Positions 42,915-50,831 of a stretch of DNA of 64,000 nt are shown one piece after another. The DNA is from Actinomyces bowdenii. Its GTDB lineage: Bacteria; Actinomycetota; Actinomycetes; Actinomycetales; Actinomycetaceae. The notes beneath the pieces were generated by a model that saw only the letters and a list, made by a program, of their open reading frames with translations, had not been told where the DNA came from and ran no database searches. The stretch spans positions 1 to 64,000 of the forward strand of contig NZ_JAGFOU010000020.1 of the NCBI RefSeq assembly GCF_017592395.1, written 5' to 3'. Made by a program: the position numbers and the translations under genes. Each line of letters begins with the position of its first letter. Positions within the stretch are counted from its first letter, which is position 1.

Positions 42915-43865
42915 ATGCGCGTCCTGAGCCTCAACCTGCAGCACGGACTGCCCGGGGCGGGAGCCGGCGACGGCAGTGCCGCCACCGGATCCCTGGCCAA
43001 GGCGGACATCTCCTCGCCGGCCATCGCCCGCACCGTCATGGAGGCCCTGGCCGAGCAGATCGCCGAGCTGGCCCCCGACGTCGTCGCCCTCCAGGAGGTG
43101 GACCTGGGCCAGCCCCGCTCCGGGCGGCTGGATCAGGCCGCCTTCCTGGCCCGGGCGCTGGACATGTCCTTCCACCGCTTCGCCGCCTCCTACGCGGGTC
43201 CGGCGGTGGGCCTGCGGCGCCGGCCCCTGCGCGCGGAGCTGACCGCGGCCCGCCACGACCCGCTGGGGCTCATGCGCGCCACCGTCGGTGCCGGGCCCAT
43301 CGGCTACGGCAACGCCCTGCTCTCGCGCCACCCCGTGGAGTCCTGGGGGAACCTGCGCCTGGGCCGGGGCCCCTCGTCGTGGGTGCGCCGCGGCAAGCAC
43401 GCCTGGAACCCTCGCTCCTACAAGGTGTTCACCGCCTCCAACAGGGTGATGGTCACCGCCGTCATCACCCTGCCCGACGGAACCCGCCTCAGCGCCGCCT
43501 CCACCCACCTGGCCACGCGCGGCGACACCGCTGCCAAGCAGCTCGCTGCAGCCTGGCGCCGCCTGTCCGAGCTGCCGGGGCCCCACCTGCTCATCGGGGA
43601 CTACAACCTGCGCGAGGAGCACCTGGCGCCGCTGGGCATCGGCCGACCGCTGGGCGCCGGCCCCACCTTCCCCGCCGCCGCGCCCGCCCACCGCATCGAC
43701 CACCTGCTGACCGACCCCTGGCCCGTCGACGCCGCGGGCCGGCCCCTCGGCCCCGCCGAGGCCGCCGCCTCGGGCCCCCTCCTCCAGGCCACGGACTGGG
43801 GCACGCGGCCCTTCGTCGTCTCCGATCATGTCGGGACCTGGGTGGACCTGGAGCCCATCGGATGA
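42915..43865 (+). CDS. Endonuclease/exonuclease/phosphatase (EEP) family hydrolase
   Basis: This 316-residue protein has the EEP metal-enzyme fold. Motifs visible in order are RVLSLNLQHG (metal Asn), VVALQEVDLG (metal Glu), GNALLSRHP, LIGDYNL (catalytic Asp-x-Asn) and HRIDHLL plus a final SDH (catalytic His). These match the DNase I-like superfamily, whose members act on nucleic acids, inositol phosphates or sphingomyelin; the substrate cannot be told from the sequence. No signal peptide is seen. GAGGGGG lies upstream of the ATG. It is 12 bp after msrB, so the two may be cotranscribed. Confidence 0.88.
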   Translation: MRVLSLNLQHGLPGAGAGDGSAATGSLAKADISSPAIARTVMEALAEQIAELAPDVVALQEVDLGQPRSGRLDQAAFLARALDMSFHRFAASYAGPAVGLRRRPLRAELTAARHDPLGLMRATVGAGPIGYGNALLSRHPVESWGNLRLGRGPSSWVRRGKHAWNPRSYKVFTASNRVMVTAVITLPDGTRLSAASTHLATRGDTAAKQLAAAWRRLSELPGPHLLIGDYNLREEHLAPLGIGRPLGAGPTFPAAAPAHRIDHLLTDPWPVDAAGRPLGPAEAAASGPLLQATDWGTRPFVVSDHVGTWVDLEPIG

Positions 43866-44015
43866 GGGCCGGCCGGGGGCCGGCACCGCCCGCGCGCCCC
43901 GGCGCAGCACTGCGGCACCAGCCCCACGGCCGTCCCAGGGCCCAGCGCGGGTCAGCGGGCTGCGACGGCCGTCCCAGGGCCCTCCCCGGGCCCCGCGGGG
44001 CCGGGGGAGGGGAGC

Positions 44016-44981
44016 ATGACTGAGGTCCTCGAGGGCCTGGCCGTCTTCGGCGTGGTCATCGCCCTGGGCTGGCTCCTGGTGCGCACCGGCGCCCTGCCCC
44101 GCGACGCCGACAGCATCCTGACCCGGGTGTGCTTCTTCGCCGCCACCCCCGCACTGCTCGTCCTCACCCTCAGCCGCGCCGACCTCGACGCCGCGCTCTC
44201 GCCCACGACCGCCGCCGCAGTGGCCGCCGAGCTGGCCGCCATCATCACGGCCTGGATCCTGCACCGGCTCATCCTCGCCCGCCCCCGGGCCGAGGCCGCG
44301 GTCGCCGCCATCTGCTCGGGGTACGTCAACGCCGCCAACCTGGGGATCCCCGTGAGCATCCTGATCCTGGGGGAGGCCACGCCGATCGCCCCCATCCTGC
44401 TCCTCCAGCTCCTCGTCATCACCCCGGCCGCCTTCACCGTGCTCGACGCCGCCACCCGCCGCGGCAGCCCCTCCCGCTTCGCCACCCTCACCGCGCCCCT
44501 GCGCAACCCGCTGCTGTGGGCGGTGGTGGCCGGGGTGTCCCTCAACCTGGCCGAGTGGGACGTCTCGGAGGCCTCGGTCGGGCCGCTGGCCCGGGTCCTG
44601 GAGCTGCTCGGGGCGGTGGCCGTCCCCCTGATGATGCTCGCCCTGGGGATGAGCCTGGCCGGGGCCCCGGGCCCGCCCAGCCTCGGGCGCCGGGCGGATC
44701 CGGGCCCGGAGGCGCGCCGGCCCGGGAGCCCCCTGTGGTGGGCCGTGGCCTGGAAGCTGCTGGTCATGCCGGTCCTGGCAGGGCTCCTCGGGCTGGCGAT
44801 GGGGCTGGACGGCGCAGATCTGCTCATCCCCGTGGTGGTGGCCGGCCTGCCCACCGCGCAGAACGTCTTCATGTACGCCTCCCGCTACGGCACGGCCCAG
44901 GACCTGGCGCGCGACACCATCCTGCTGACCACCGCCGGCTTCGTCCCCGTCATCCTGGTGGCAGCCGCCGTCCTGGGCTGA
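44016..44981 (+). CDS. AEC family (auxin efflux carrier-like) transporter
   Basis: This 321-residue membrane protein has about ten hydrophobic helices. Landmarks are the N-terminal GWLLVRTGALP with a following helix break, NAANLGIPVSILIL (helix 4, conserved Asn-Gly-Pro), and the C-terminal GLPTAQNVFMYASRY, typical of the bile acid/auxin carrier superfamily used for organic acid or amino-acid-like substrates. The substrate is unknown. GGGAGGGGAGC precedes the ATG. The 3' end is followed by an unusual array of alternating inverted 10-mers. Confidence 0.9.
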   Translation: MTEVLEGLAVFGVVIALGWLLVRTGALPRDADSILTRVCFFAATPALLVLTLSRADLDAALSPTTAAAVAAELAAIITAWILHRLILARPRAEAAVAAICSGYVNAANLGIPVSILILGEATPIAPILLLQLLVITPAAFTVLDAATRRGSPSRFATLTAPLRNPLLWAVVAGVSLNLAEWDVSEASVGPLARVLELLGAVAVPLMMLALGMSLAGAPGPPSLGRRADPGPEARRPGSPLWWAVAWKLLVMPVLAGLLGLAMGLDGADLLIPVVVAGLPTAQNVFMYASRYGTAQDLARDTILLTTAGFVPVILVAAAVLG

Positions 44982-44991
44982 GCCCCCGCCG

Positions 44992-45177
44992 TTGCACATC
45001 TTCAGGCCGTGCGGGCCCGGCCGAGGGCGGGTTTCCCGCATGATCCCGTCGCCGCAGAGGCCGAAGATGTGCAAGGCGGCTTGCGCTGCACATCTTCGAG
45101 CCCCGCCCGCGCGGCTCGACGGCGCCATGGCGCGGATCGGCATCGGAGGACCGCTTCCGGGGCGGCTGAAGATGTGC
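44992..45177. repeat. Four alternating inverted copies of GCACATCTTC
   Basis: The 10-mer occurs forward at 44994-45003, inverted at 45063-45072, forward at 45088-45097 and inverted at 45168-45177. The first pair is flanked by longer complementarity (TTGCACATCTTC with GAAGATGTGCAA, and GGCC on both inner sides). Any adjacent pair can form a hairpin, so three mutually exclusive folds exist. The last copy ends 14 bp before the next gene's GTG. No family is recognised. Confidence 0.85.
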
Positions 45178-45191
45178 GCCACAATGGGGCG

Positions 45192-46133
45192 GTGTCCGAC
45201 CTGCCCCCCGAATCCGATGACGCCCCTGCCGGGGCCCGCCCCCCGGCGCAGCACCTGCCCCCACGAGGGGGTGGGCGCCCCATCGGCCTCATCGCGGCCA
45301 TCCCGGCGCCGCTCATCTTCATGTGCGCCGGCCTGTCCACCTATGTGGGGGCGGGCTTCGCCGTCGCCCTGTTCGCCCTCATGCCCTCCACCACGGTCGC
45401 CTGGTGGCGCGTGACCATCGGGGCCCTGGTGCTCCTGGCCTGGAGGCGGCCCTGGCAGCGGGGCTGGACCGCCCGCGAGCTGGTGCTGAGCACCGCCTTC
45501 GGCATCGCCATGGCCACGATGAACGTCCTGTTCTACGCCTCCATCGACCACCTGCCGCTGGGGACCGCTGTCTCCCTGGAGTTCCTGGGGCCCGTGGCGG
45601 TCGCCCTCATCACCGGTCGCGGCTGGATGCCGCGCGTGGCGGCCGTCCTGGCCCTGGCAGGAGTGGTCTTCATCTCCGGGCTCGGCCTCGACCTGGCCGA
45701 TCCCGGGCAGCGGCTGGGGATGATCCTGGCCCTGGCCGCCGGAGGCGCCTGGGCCGGCTACATCCTCCTGGGCCGCACCGTGGCCAGTGCCGGGGCGGGC
45801 ATCGACGCCCTGGCCGTGGCCGCCGTCGCCGGGAGCCTGGCCTACCTGCCCCTGTCCGCCCCCACGGCCCTGCGCGCCCTGAGCAGCACCGGCACGCTCC
45901 TGGCGGTCGTGGGAGTGGCGGTGATGTCCACCGTCGTGCCCTACGCGCTGGACCAGGTCAACATGCGGCGCCTGCGCGCCGACGCCTTCTCCCTGCTGTC
46001 CTCCCTCATGCCCGCCACCTCACTGCTGGTCGGCATGGTCATGCTGCGCCAGCTGCCCAATGCCGGGGAGGTGGCGGGGCTCGTGCTCATCTCGGTCGCG
46101 GTCGCCCTGGCCGGGCGCGCTCCGAGGGCCTGA
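45192..46133 (+). CDS. EamA/RhtA-like drug/metabolite transporter
   Basis: This 313-residue protein has ten membrane helices in two EamA repeats. The first repeat contains TVAWWRVTIGALVLLAWR, and the second contains GAWAGYILLGRTVASAG and the closing PATSLLVGMVMLRQLPNAGEVAGLVLI, as in RhtA, a threonine/homoserine exporter. Substrate transfer from RhtA is tentative. The GTG start has CACAAT 6 nt upstream, a possible leaderless promoter; the longer open frame upstream crosses the inverted-repeat array and is rejected. The N-terminal 30 residues are Pro-rich. Confidence 0.88.
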   Translation: MSDLPPESDDAPAGARPPAQHLPPRGGGRPIGLIAAIPAPLIFMCAGLSTYVGAGFAVALFALMPSTTVAWWRVTIGALVLLAWRRPWQRGWTARELVLSTAFGIAMATMNVLFYASIDHLPLGTAVSLEFLGPVAVALITGRGWMPRVAAVLALAGVVFISGLGLDLADPGQRLGMILALAAGGAWAGYILLGRTVASAGAGIDALAVAAVAGSLAYLPLSAPTALRALSSTGTLLAVVGVAVMSTVVPYALDQVNMRRLRADAFSLLSSLMPATSLLVGMVMLRQLPNAGEVAGLVLISVAVALAGRAPRA

Positions 46134-46364
46134 ACCGGCGGATCCGGGGTGCCGGTCCGGGGCCTGGCCGACGCCGCCGGCCGCGGGCGGCCGTGTGCGA
46201 CAATGGTTCCGGCCCGGCACTCCGCCGTGGCCCGGCTGGTGCCCCGGCTCCGGCGCTCGCGGACGGCTCCGCGCGCCGTCGAGTCCCTGATCACCGGCGC
46301 CCCGCAGAGCCGCGCCGACACCAGCACGACGCCGGTCGGCCCGGCCATACTGAAGGACAACCGC

Positions 46365-47915
46365 GTGCCCGCATTCACCTCCTCCCGCCTGCCCGCCGAC
46401 GGCGAGGCCTCCTTCGCCTCCCTGGGGATCGACGACGACCTCGTCGCCGACCTGGACTCACGAGGCTTCACCGCACCCTTCCCCATCCAGGCCGCCACGC
46501 TGCCCGACACCCTGGCGGGCCGTGACGTGCTGGGGCGGGGGCGCACCGGCTCGGGCAAGACCCTGGCCTTCAGCCTGCCCCTGGTCCAGCGCCTGGCCGA
46601 GCAGGACAAGGCGCGCCCCGGCCACCCCATCGGCCTGGTGCTGGCCCCCACCCGCGAGCTGGCCATCCAGATCGCCGAGGTCATCGAGCCCCTGGCCCGG
46701 GTGGTGGACATGGACGTGACCACCATCTTCGGGGGAGTGTCCCAGAAGCCGCAGGAGAGGGCGCTGGCGGCGGGGGTCGACGTCGTCGTGGCCTGCCCGG
46801 GGCGGCTCCTGGACCTCATGGGCCAGGGGCTCATCGACCTGGACGAGGTGGCGGTCACCGTCCTGGACGAGGCCGATCACATGGCCGACCTCGGCTTCCT
46901 GCCCGGGGTGCGCCGCATCCTGCGCGCCACGCCCGAGGGCGGCCAGCGCCTGCTGTTCTCCGCCACCCTGGACAACGGGGTGGACAGGCTCGTGCGCGAG
47001 TTCCTCCACGACCCGCTCCAGCACGCCGTGGATCCGGCCTCCTCCCCGGTGCGGGCCATGGACCACCGGGTCTGGCTCGTGGCCGACAGGACCGCCAAGG
47101 ACGGCGTCGTGCGCCGCCTGGCCTCGGGGACGGGGCAGCGGATCCTGTTCACCCGCACCAAGCACCTGGCCCGCCGGGTGGCGCGCAAGCTGACCAAGGA
47201 CGGCATCCCCGCCGTCGAGCTGCAGGGCAATATGAGCCAGGGGGCGCGTGAGCGGGCGATGAGGGCCTTCTCCTCCGGTGAGGTCCATGTCATGGTCGCC
47301 ACCGACATCGCCGCCCGCGGGATCGACATCTCGGGGGTCGAGCTCGTCGTCCATGTCGATCCCCCGGCCGAGCACAAGGCCTACCTGCACCGCTCGGGGC
47401 GCACGGCGAGGGCCGGGGCGGCCGGGACCGTGGTCACCCTGGTCCTGCCCGAGCAGAGGCAGGACGTCCAGGTGCTGTTGAGGAAGGCCAGGATCAAGGC
47501 CGATATGGAGCGCGTGCGCCCCGAGGATGAGGCCGTGGCCGCCCTGGTGGGCCAGGTGGCGCCCCTGGTGGAGGCCGAGCACATGCCCCAGGGCGTGGCC
47601 GTCAAGGGCGCCGCCCCGGCGGGCCGGGCCTCCCGGGCGGGGCGGCCCGCGGGAGGGGCCCGTCGTCGCGGGCGGCCTGATCGGGCGGCTCAGGGGCAGC
47701 GGGAGGGGCAGGCCCTGCGCGGTGCGCGCGCGGGCCAGGGCCCCGGCGGCGCGGAGAGGGGCCGGGCGCAGGGGCATCGGCAGCCCCGCGGCAAGGGGCA
47801 GGGGCGTGCTCAGGGGCAGCCCCATGGGCAGTCCCGTGGGCGCGCCGCGGGGGCGCGCAGCACCCGCAGGAAGGCCTCGGCCCCGCATGCCCCGCGCACG
47901 CACCGCCCTCAGTGA
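46365..47915 (+). CDS. DEAD-box RNA helicase
   Basis: This is a 516-residue ATP-dependent RNA helicase. Motifs in order: Q motif GFTAPFPIQ (about 35), I GRTGSGKT, Ia PTRELA, II VLDEAD (about 170), III SAT (about 195), IV/V VATDIAARGIDI, and VI HRSGRTARAG. The last 130 residues are rich in Arg, Gly and Gln (RRRGRP, GQGRAQGQ), an RGG-like RNA-binding tail. This fits CsdA/RhlE-type helicases that act in ribosome assembly or RNA decay, especially in the cold. GTG at 46365 has AAGGA 8 nt before it; the frame is open 72 codons upstream but those residues are not conserved. Confidence 0.93.
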   Translation: MPAFTSSRLPADGEASFASLGIDDDLVADLDSRGFTAPFPIQAATLPDTLAGRDVLGRGRTGSGKTLAFSLPLVQRLAEQDKARPGHPIGLVLAPTRELAIQIAEVIEPLARVVDMDVTTIFGGVSQKPQERALAAGVDVVVACPGRLLDLMGQGLIDLDEVAVTVLDEADHMADLGFLPGVRRILRATPEGGQRLLFSATLDNGVDRLVREFLHDPLQHAVDPASSPVRAMDHRVWLVADRTAKDGVVRRLASGTGQRILFTRTKHLARRVARKLTKDGIPAVELQGNMSQGARERAMRAFSSGEVHVMVATDIAARGIDISGVELVVHVDPPAEHKAYLHRSGRTARAGAAGTVVTLVLPEQRQDVQVLLRKARIKADMERVRPEDEAVAALVGQVAPLVEAEHMPQGVAVKGAAPAGRASRAGRPAGGARRRGRPDRAAQGQREGQALRGARAGQGPGGAERGRAQGHRQPRGKGQGRAQGQPHGQSRGRAAGARSTRRKASAPHAPRTHRPQ

Positions 47916-47941
47916 CGCCCGGGATCCGAGCGGCGCCAGGG

Positions 47942-47975
47942 TGTTGCAAGCCCTGCAACATCGGTGAACGCCGAT
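47942..47975. other. Two small adjacent hairpins after the helicase
   Basis: TGTTGCA-AGCCC-TGCAACA is followed by ATCGG-TGAACG-CCGAT. The end ACGCCGATGTCA resembles the right half of the 70-nt palindromes but the rest does not, so relation to them is doubtful. It may end the helicase transcript. Confidence 0.4.
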
Positions 47976-48125
47976 GTCACGTCTTTTTCGGATTTGCCGC
48001 TGTGTGAAATGTCAACTGCTTGGCCGGCCCCATCACGGCCGGGGTTCATTAGAATTCATTGCTGACACCGCTCATCTCCTGTAGCGTCGTCAACTCGCAA
48101 TCCGATCTCATAGGAGGAGAAAGCC

Positions 48126-48383
48126 ATGGGCGAGCTCATTGGAATGATCATCTTCGGTGCCGTCATCGGTGCTCTGGCCCGCCTGTTCATGAAGGGCGAC
48201 CAGAACCTGTCCGTGCTGTGGACCATTGTCCTGGGCGCTGTGGGCGCCTTCATCGGAGGCTGGGTCTCCGGCCTGCTCGGGGTTGCCGAGACCCCCGGAA
48301 TCGACTGGATCCGCTGGATCCTCTCGATCATCGCCGCCATGGGGGCCATCACGGTCTTCCTCGCGGTGACGAGGCGCAAGTAG
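48126..48383 (+). CDS. GlsB/YeaQ/YmgE family stress-response membrane protein
   Basis: This 85-residue protein has three short membrane helices: LIGMIIFGAVIGALARL, then WTIVLGAVGAFIGGWVSGLLG, then WILSIIAAMGAITVFLA. The Gly spacing and the LARLFMKGDQ loop after helix 1 are typical of the YeaQ/transglycosylase-associated (GlsB) family induced by envelope or stationary-phase stress. A perfect AGGAGG lies 7 nt upstream of the ATG. TAGAAT near 48050 is a candidate -10 box. A terminator with a T-run follows, so it is transcribed alone. Confidence 0.93.
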   Translation: MGELIGMIIFGAVIGALARLFMKGDQNLSVLWTIVLGAVGAFIGGWVSGLLGVAETPGIDWIRWILSIIAAMGAITVFLAVTRRK

Positions 48384-48450
48384 CGCGGGGCGCTGCGTCC
48401 GGGACATGAGCCCGGGACGGGGCTCATCCCCGGACGCCCGACCGGCGTCG

Positions 48451-48496
48451 GCCGGGTCGTTGTGAGGCATCGCTCGCAACGGCCCGGCTATTTCTT
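48451..48496 (+). terminator. Intrinsic terminator after the stress membrane protein
   Basis: A 15-bp stem (48452-48466 with 48473-48487, starting CCGGGTCGTTG, two G-T pairs) and a 6-nt loop are followed by CTATTTCTT. A second hairpin at 48510-48540 (GGCCCCAGCCGG with GCCGGTTGGGGCC) backs it up. Confidence 0.75.
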
Positions 48497-48671
48497 CTGG
48501 TACGTTCGAGGCCCCAGCCGGTGCGAGCCGGTTGGGGCCCTGCTGGCTTGCGGGGCGGCCCGCCCGCCGATCCGGGATCACTGCTCGCCAGCGACTTCCC
48601 AGTAGTCCGTGATGACCCCTCCGGCCGGAGTCCTCAGCGCCATCAGCGGCCATTAGTGTGAAAGGACGCCC

Positions 48672-49508
48672 ATGAATGCACTGATCTCCCGGCGCACCCT
48701 CACCCATGTGATGGCGCCTCTGGCTGCGGTGGGGGCGCTCCTGCCGGGCTCGGGGGCACTGGCCGCTGATGGCGGGGGACGGGTGGCTGAGCGCTTCTAT
48801 CCCGTTGCCCGAGCGCCCAAGAAGGGCCTCGTGGTCTACCTCGACGGTGATGGGCAGGAACTGCACGACGCCGGCGATGCCTCAACAGCCCCGGGTGGTC
48901 TGACAGGGCCGCGGAGCCTTGTGGAGGCGGCGCGCAGCCGCGGCTACGACGTGCTGTCCGTGCGCTCCCCCGAGTCGGACATGTGGTGGACGGATGAGAC
49001 GACGGCGGATGACGATGCGATCGTCGTGGAGGGCGGGCTGTCCCGGGCGGAGAAGATCTCCTACCTCGTGGAGGCGATCGACCGGGCTCGCAGCGATCGC
49101 CGGGCGAACACCGAGACCCTCTGGCTCGTCGGCTACTCAGGCGGCTCGGAGTTCATCACCGAGTTCTTCTTCCCGGCCTATGCCAGCAGCATGAGGAAGG
49201 GCGGATTCATCGTCTTCGGCGGCGGGGACGTACCGGCGGAAGGGCTGCAGGCCGACTCCTTCTCCGCGGATTCCAAGGCGAGCCTGTCCCTGAACTGGGT
49301 CACCGGAACCCTGGACCTGCCCCAGGCCCCCGAATGGTACGACGGCATCGGGCATGCCCGGGAGGGGCACAGCGGTTACGCCGCGGCGGGATTCCATGGG
49401 AGGGCTCGCGCCACTTGGCTCCCGGGGCACGACCATGAGGGGATCGTCCCCGTCTTCGGTGCTCATGTCGGCGAGATCCTCGATGCCTATCGAGAAGAGT
49501 CCCTGTAG
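48672..49508 (+). CDS. Secreted alpha/beta hydrolase-like serine hydrolase
   Basis: This 278-residue protein has an N-terminal signal peptide of about 32 residues ending in ALAAD. The mature part has the nucleophile elbow GYSGGS (about residue 157) and a late histidine segment GHDHEGIVP (about 257); together with an acidic residue before it these make a plausible catalytic triad. The strand LVVYLDGDGQE near the start resembles the oxyanion region of PHB-depolymerase/esterase proteins. The substrate is unknown. AAAGGA lies 6 nt before the ATG, and TAGTGT just upstream could be the -10 box. It stands alone. Confidence 0.75.
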   Translation: MNALISRRTLTHVMAPLAAVGALLPGSGALAADGGGRVAERFYPVARAPKKGLVVYLDGDGQELHDAGDASTAPGGLTGPRSLVEAARSRGYDVLSVRSPESDMWWTDETTADDDAIVVEGGLSRAEKISYLVEAIDRARSDRRANTETLWLVGYSGGSEFITEFFFPAYASSMRKGGFIVFGGGDVPAEGLQADSFSADSKASLSLNWVTGTLDLPQAPEWYDGIGHAREGHSGYAAAGFHGRARATWLPGHDHEGIVPVFGAHVGEILDAYREESL

Positions 49509-49725
49509 CGGATCGGGGTGATTCCCGGCCGTCATCCTCAGTTCCCGCCTCCACCGCGTGGCAAGGCCCCGGATGACGGCGGGCTGCTCATTCCCCCGCC
49601 GCTCCCACCCGCACCTCATCCCGACGACGAACGCCCACCCGTGAGGGTGAGCACCCTTCATCGAGTGAGGCGCCCGAGGTGCCCGCCAGCACGGCTCCGT
49701 AGCGGGTTCGTGCCGAGCACTGTGG

Positions 49726-49799
49726 TACCCCCTGTGGGGCTCGAACCCACGACCTTCGGATTAAAAGTCCGCAGCTCTGACCAACTGAGCTAAGGGGGC
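49726..49799 (-). tRNA. tRNA-Lys (UUU)
   Basis: On the minus strand, acceptor GCCCCCT pairs with AGGGGGT, the anticodon arm GCGGA-CTTTTAA-TCCGA carries TTT, and the T arm contains GGTTCGAGCCC. Unlike the three plus-strand tRNAs, CCA directly follows the discriminator base (at 49725-49723). Confidence 0.96.
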
Positions 49800-49995
49800 G
49801 CGGCCGGGAGGCCCGGCGCGGTGACCAGCATAGCGCCCCGGCACGACCGGTTGGCGCTGCTGGGGAAGGGGGCGGGGCAGGGGCGCCGGGAGGCCCGTTG
49901 GCGGCATCTGTCCCGCCCGCAGCGCTACCGCCCGTGCTGCTCAACGCGAGACAATGCCCGGGCAGGAGCCCCACTCGACCCACAGGAGGCCATCG

Positions 49996-50655
49996 ATGGC
50001 ACGCCAGTTCCACCGCCCCGCCCGCCTCGACCCCGAGGCCGCCGAGCAGATCGAGGGCAGCACCGACACCGCCGTCTCCTCCGAGCTGGCCCACCGCGCC
50101 GCCCAGGCCCTCATCGGCGGGTTCCCGGTCGACGGGGAGGAGGACCTCATCACCCGCGCCGGCGTGACCGCCGCGGTGGCCTCCACCGGGGTCGACGACG
50201 TCGCCGAGCTGTGGGCGGACTCCCCGGCCACCACCCTGCCCGGCACCCTGTGGCGCCTGTTCCTGGTGCGCGAGTGGATCCGGCGCGACCCCGGCCTCGT
50301 GGCCCGCCGCTACTCCACGACCGTTGACCTCACCGGTGCCGACGCCGCTGCCGGCGCCCGTCTCGAGGCCGCCCTGGTCCAGGCCCGCCCCGCCCCGGCC
50401 CCCGAGGAGCTGCGCGAGCGGCTGGATGCGGTCCTGGCCGGCCGCATCGAGGGCTCGGTGACGGCCCTGGCCCCGCTGCTGCGCCTGACCTCCGGCTTCC
50501 TGCGGGCCCTGGCGGCCGGCTCGAACCCGGTGTGGATCGAGGACGATGCCGATGAGCTCGCCGACCGCGTCACCCGGCGGGACTCCGCCCTGCTGGCCAC
50601 TGCCGATGAGCTCGCCGAGGCGGCCCGCCGGGCGGCCGCCGGCCTGCTGGACTGA
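49996..50655 (+). CDS. Unknown conserved actinobacterial protein (soluble, helical)
   Basis: I do not recognise this 219-residue protein. It is soluble, Ala-rich and mostly helical, with a charged C-terminus (LADRVTRRDSALLATADELAEAARR) and a central LWRLFLVREWIRRDP segment that is the most conserved-looking part. No catalytic or DNA-binding motif is visible, although such proteins are sometimes labelled DNA-binding. AGGAGG lies 6 nt before this ATG, which fixes the start 14 codons inside the longer frame. It precedes polyphosphate kinase in the same direction by 176 bp. Confidence 0.7.
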   Translation: MARQFHRPARLDPEAAEQIEGSTDTAVSSELAHRAAQALIGGFPVDGEEDLITRAGVTAAVASTGVDDVAELWADSPATTLPGTLWRLFLVREWIRRDPGLVARRYSTTVDLTGADAAAGARLEAALVQARPAPAPEELRERLDAVLAGRIEGSVTALAPLLRLTSGFLRALAAGSNPVWIEDDADELADRVTRRDSALLATADELAEAARRAAAGLLD

Positions 50656-50831
50656 GGCGCCCGCCGGATCGGGCCGCCGGGCCCGCCCGCGCCCGCATCC
50701 TCAGCGCCCAGCCCGGGAGCAGCGTCCCGGGGGAGGGCGCCTGCGCCGGGGAGGGCGTGCAGCACGGTCCCACCGGGCTCGGGGCCGCCTGAAGGCCTCC
50801 GCCCGGGCCGGGGGCGTGGGAGCATGTGCCC

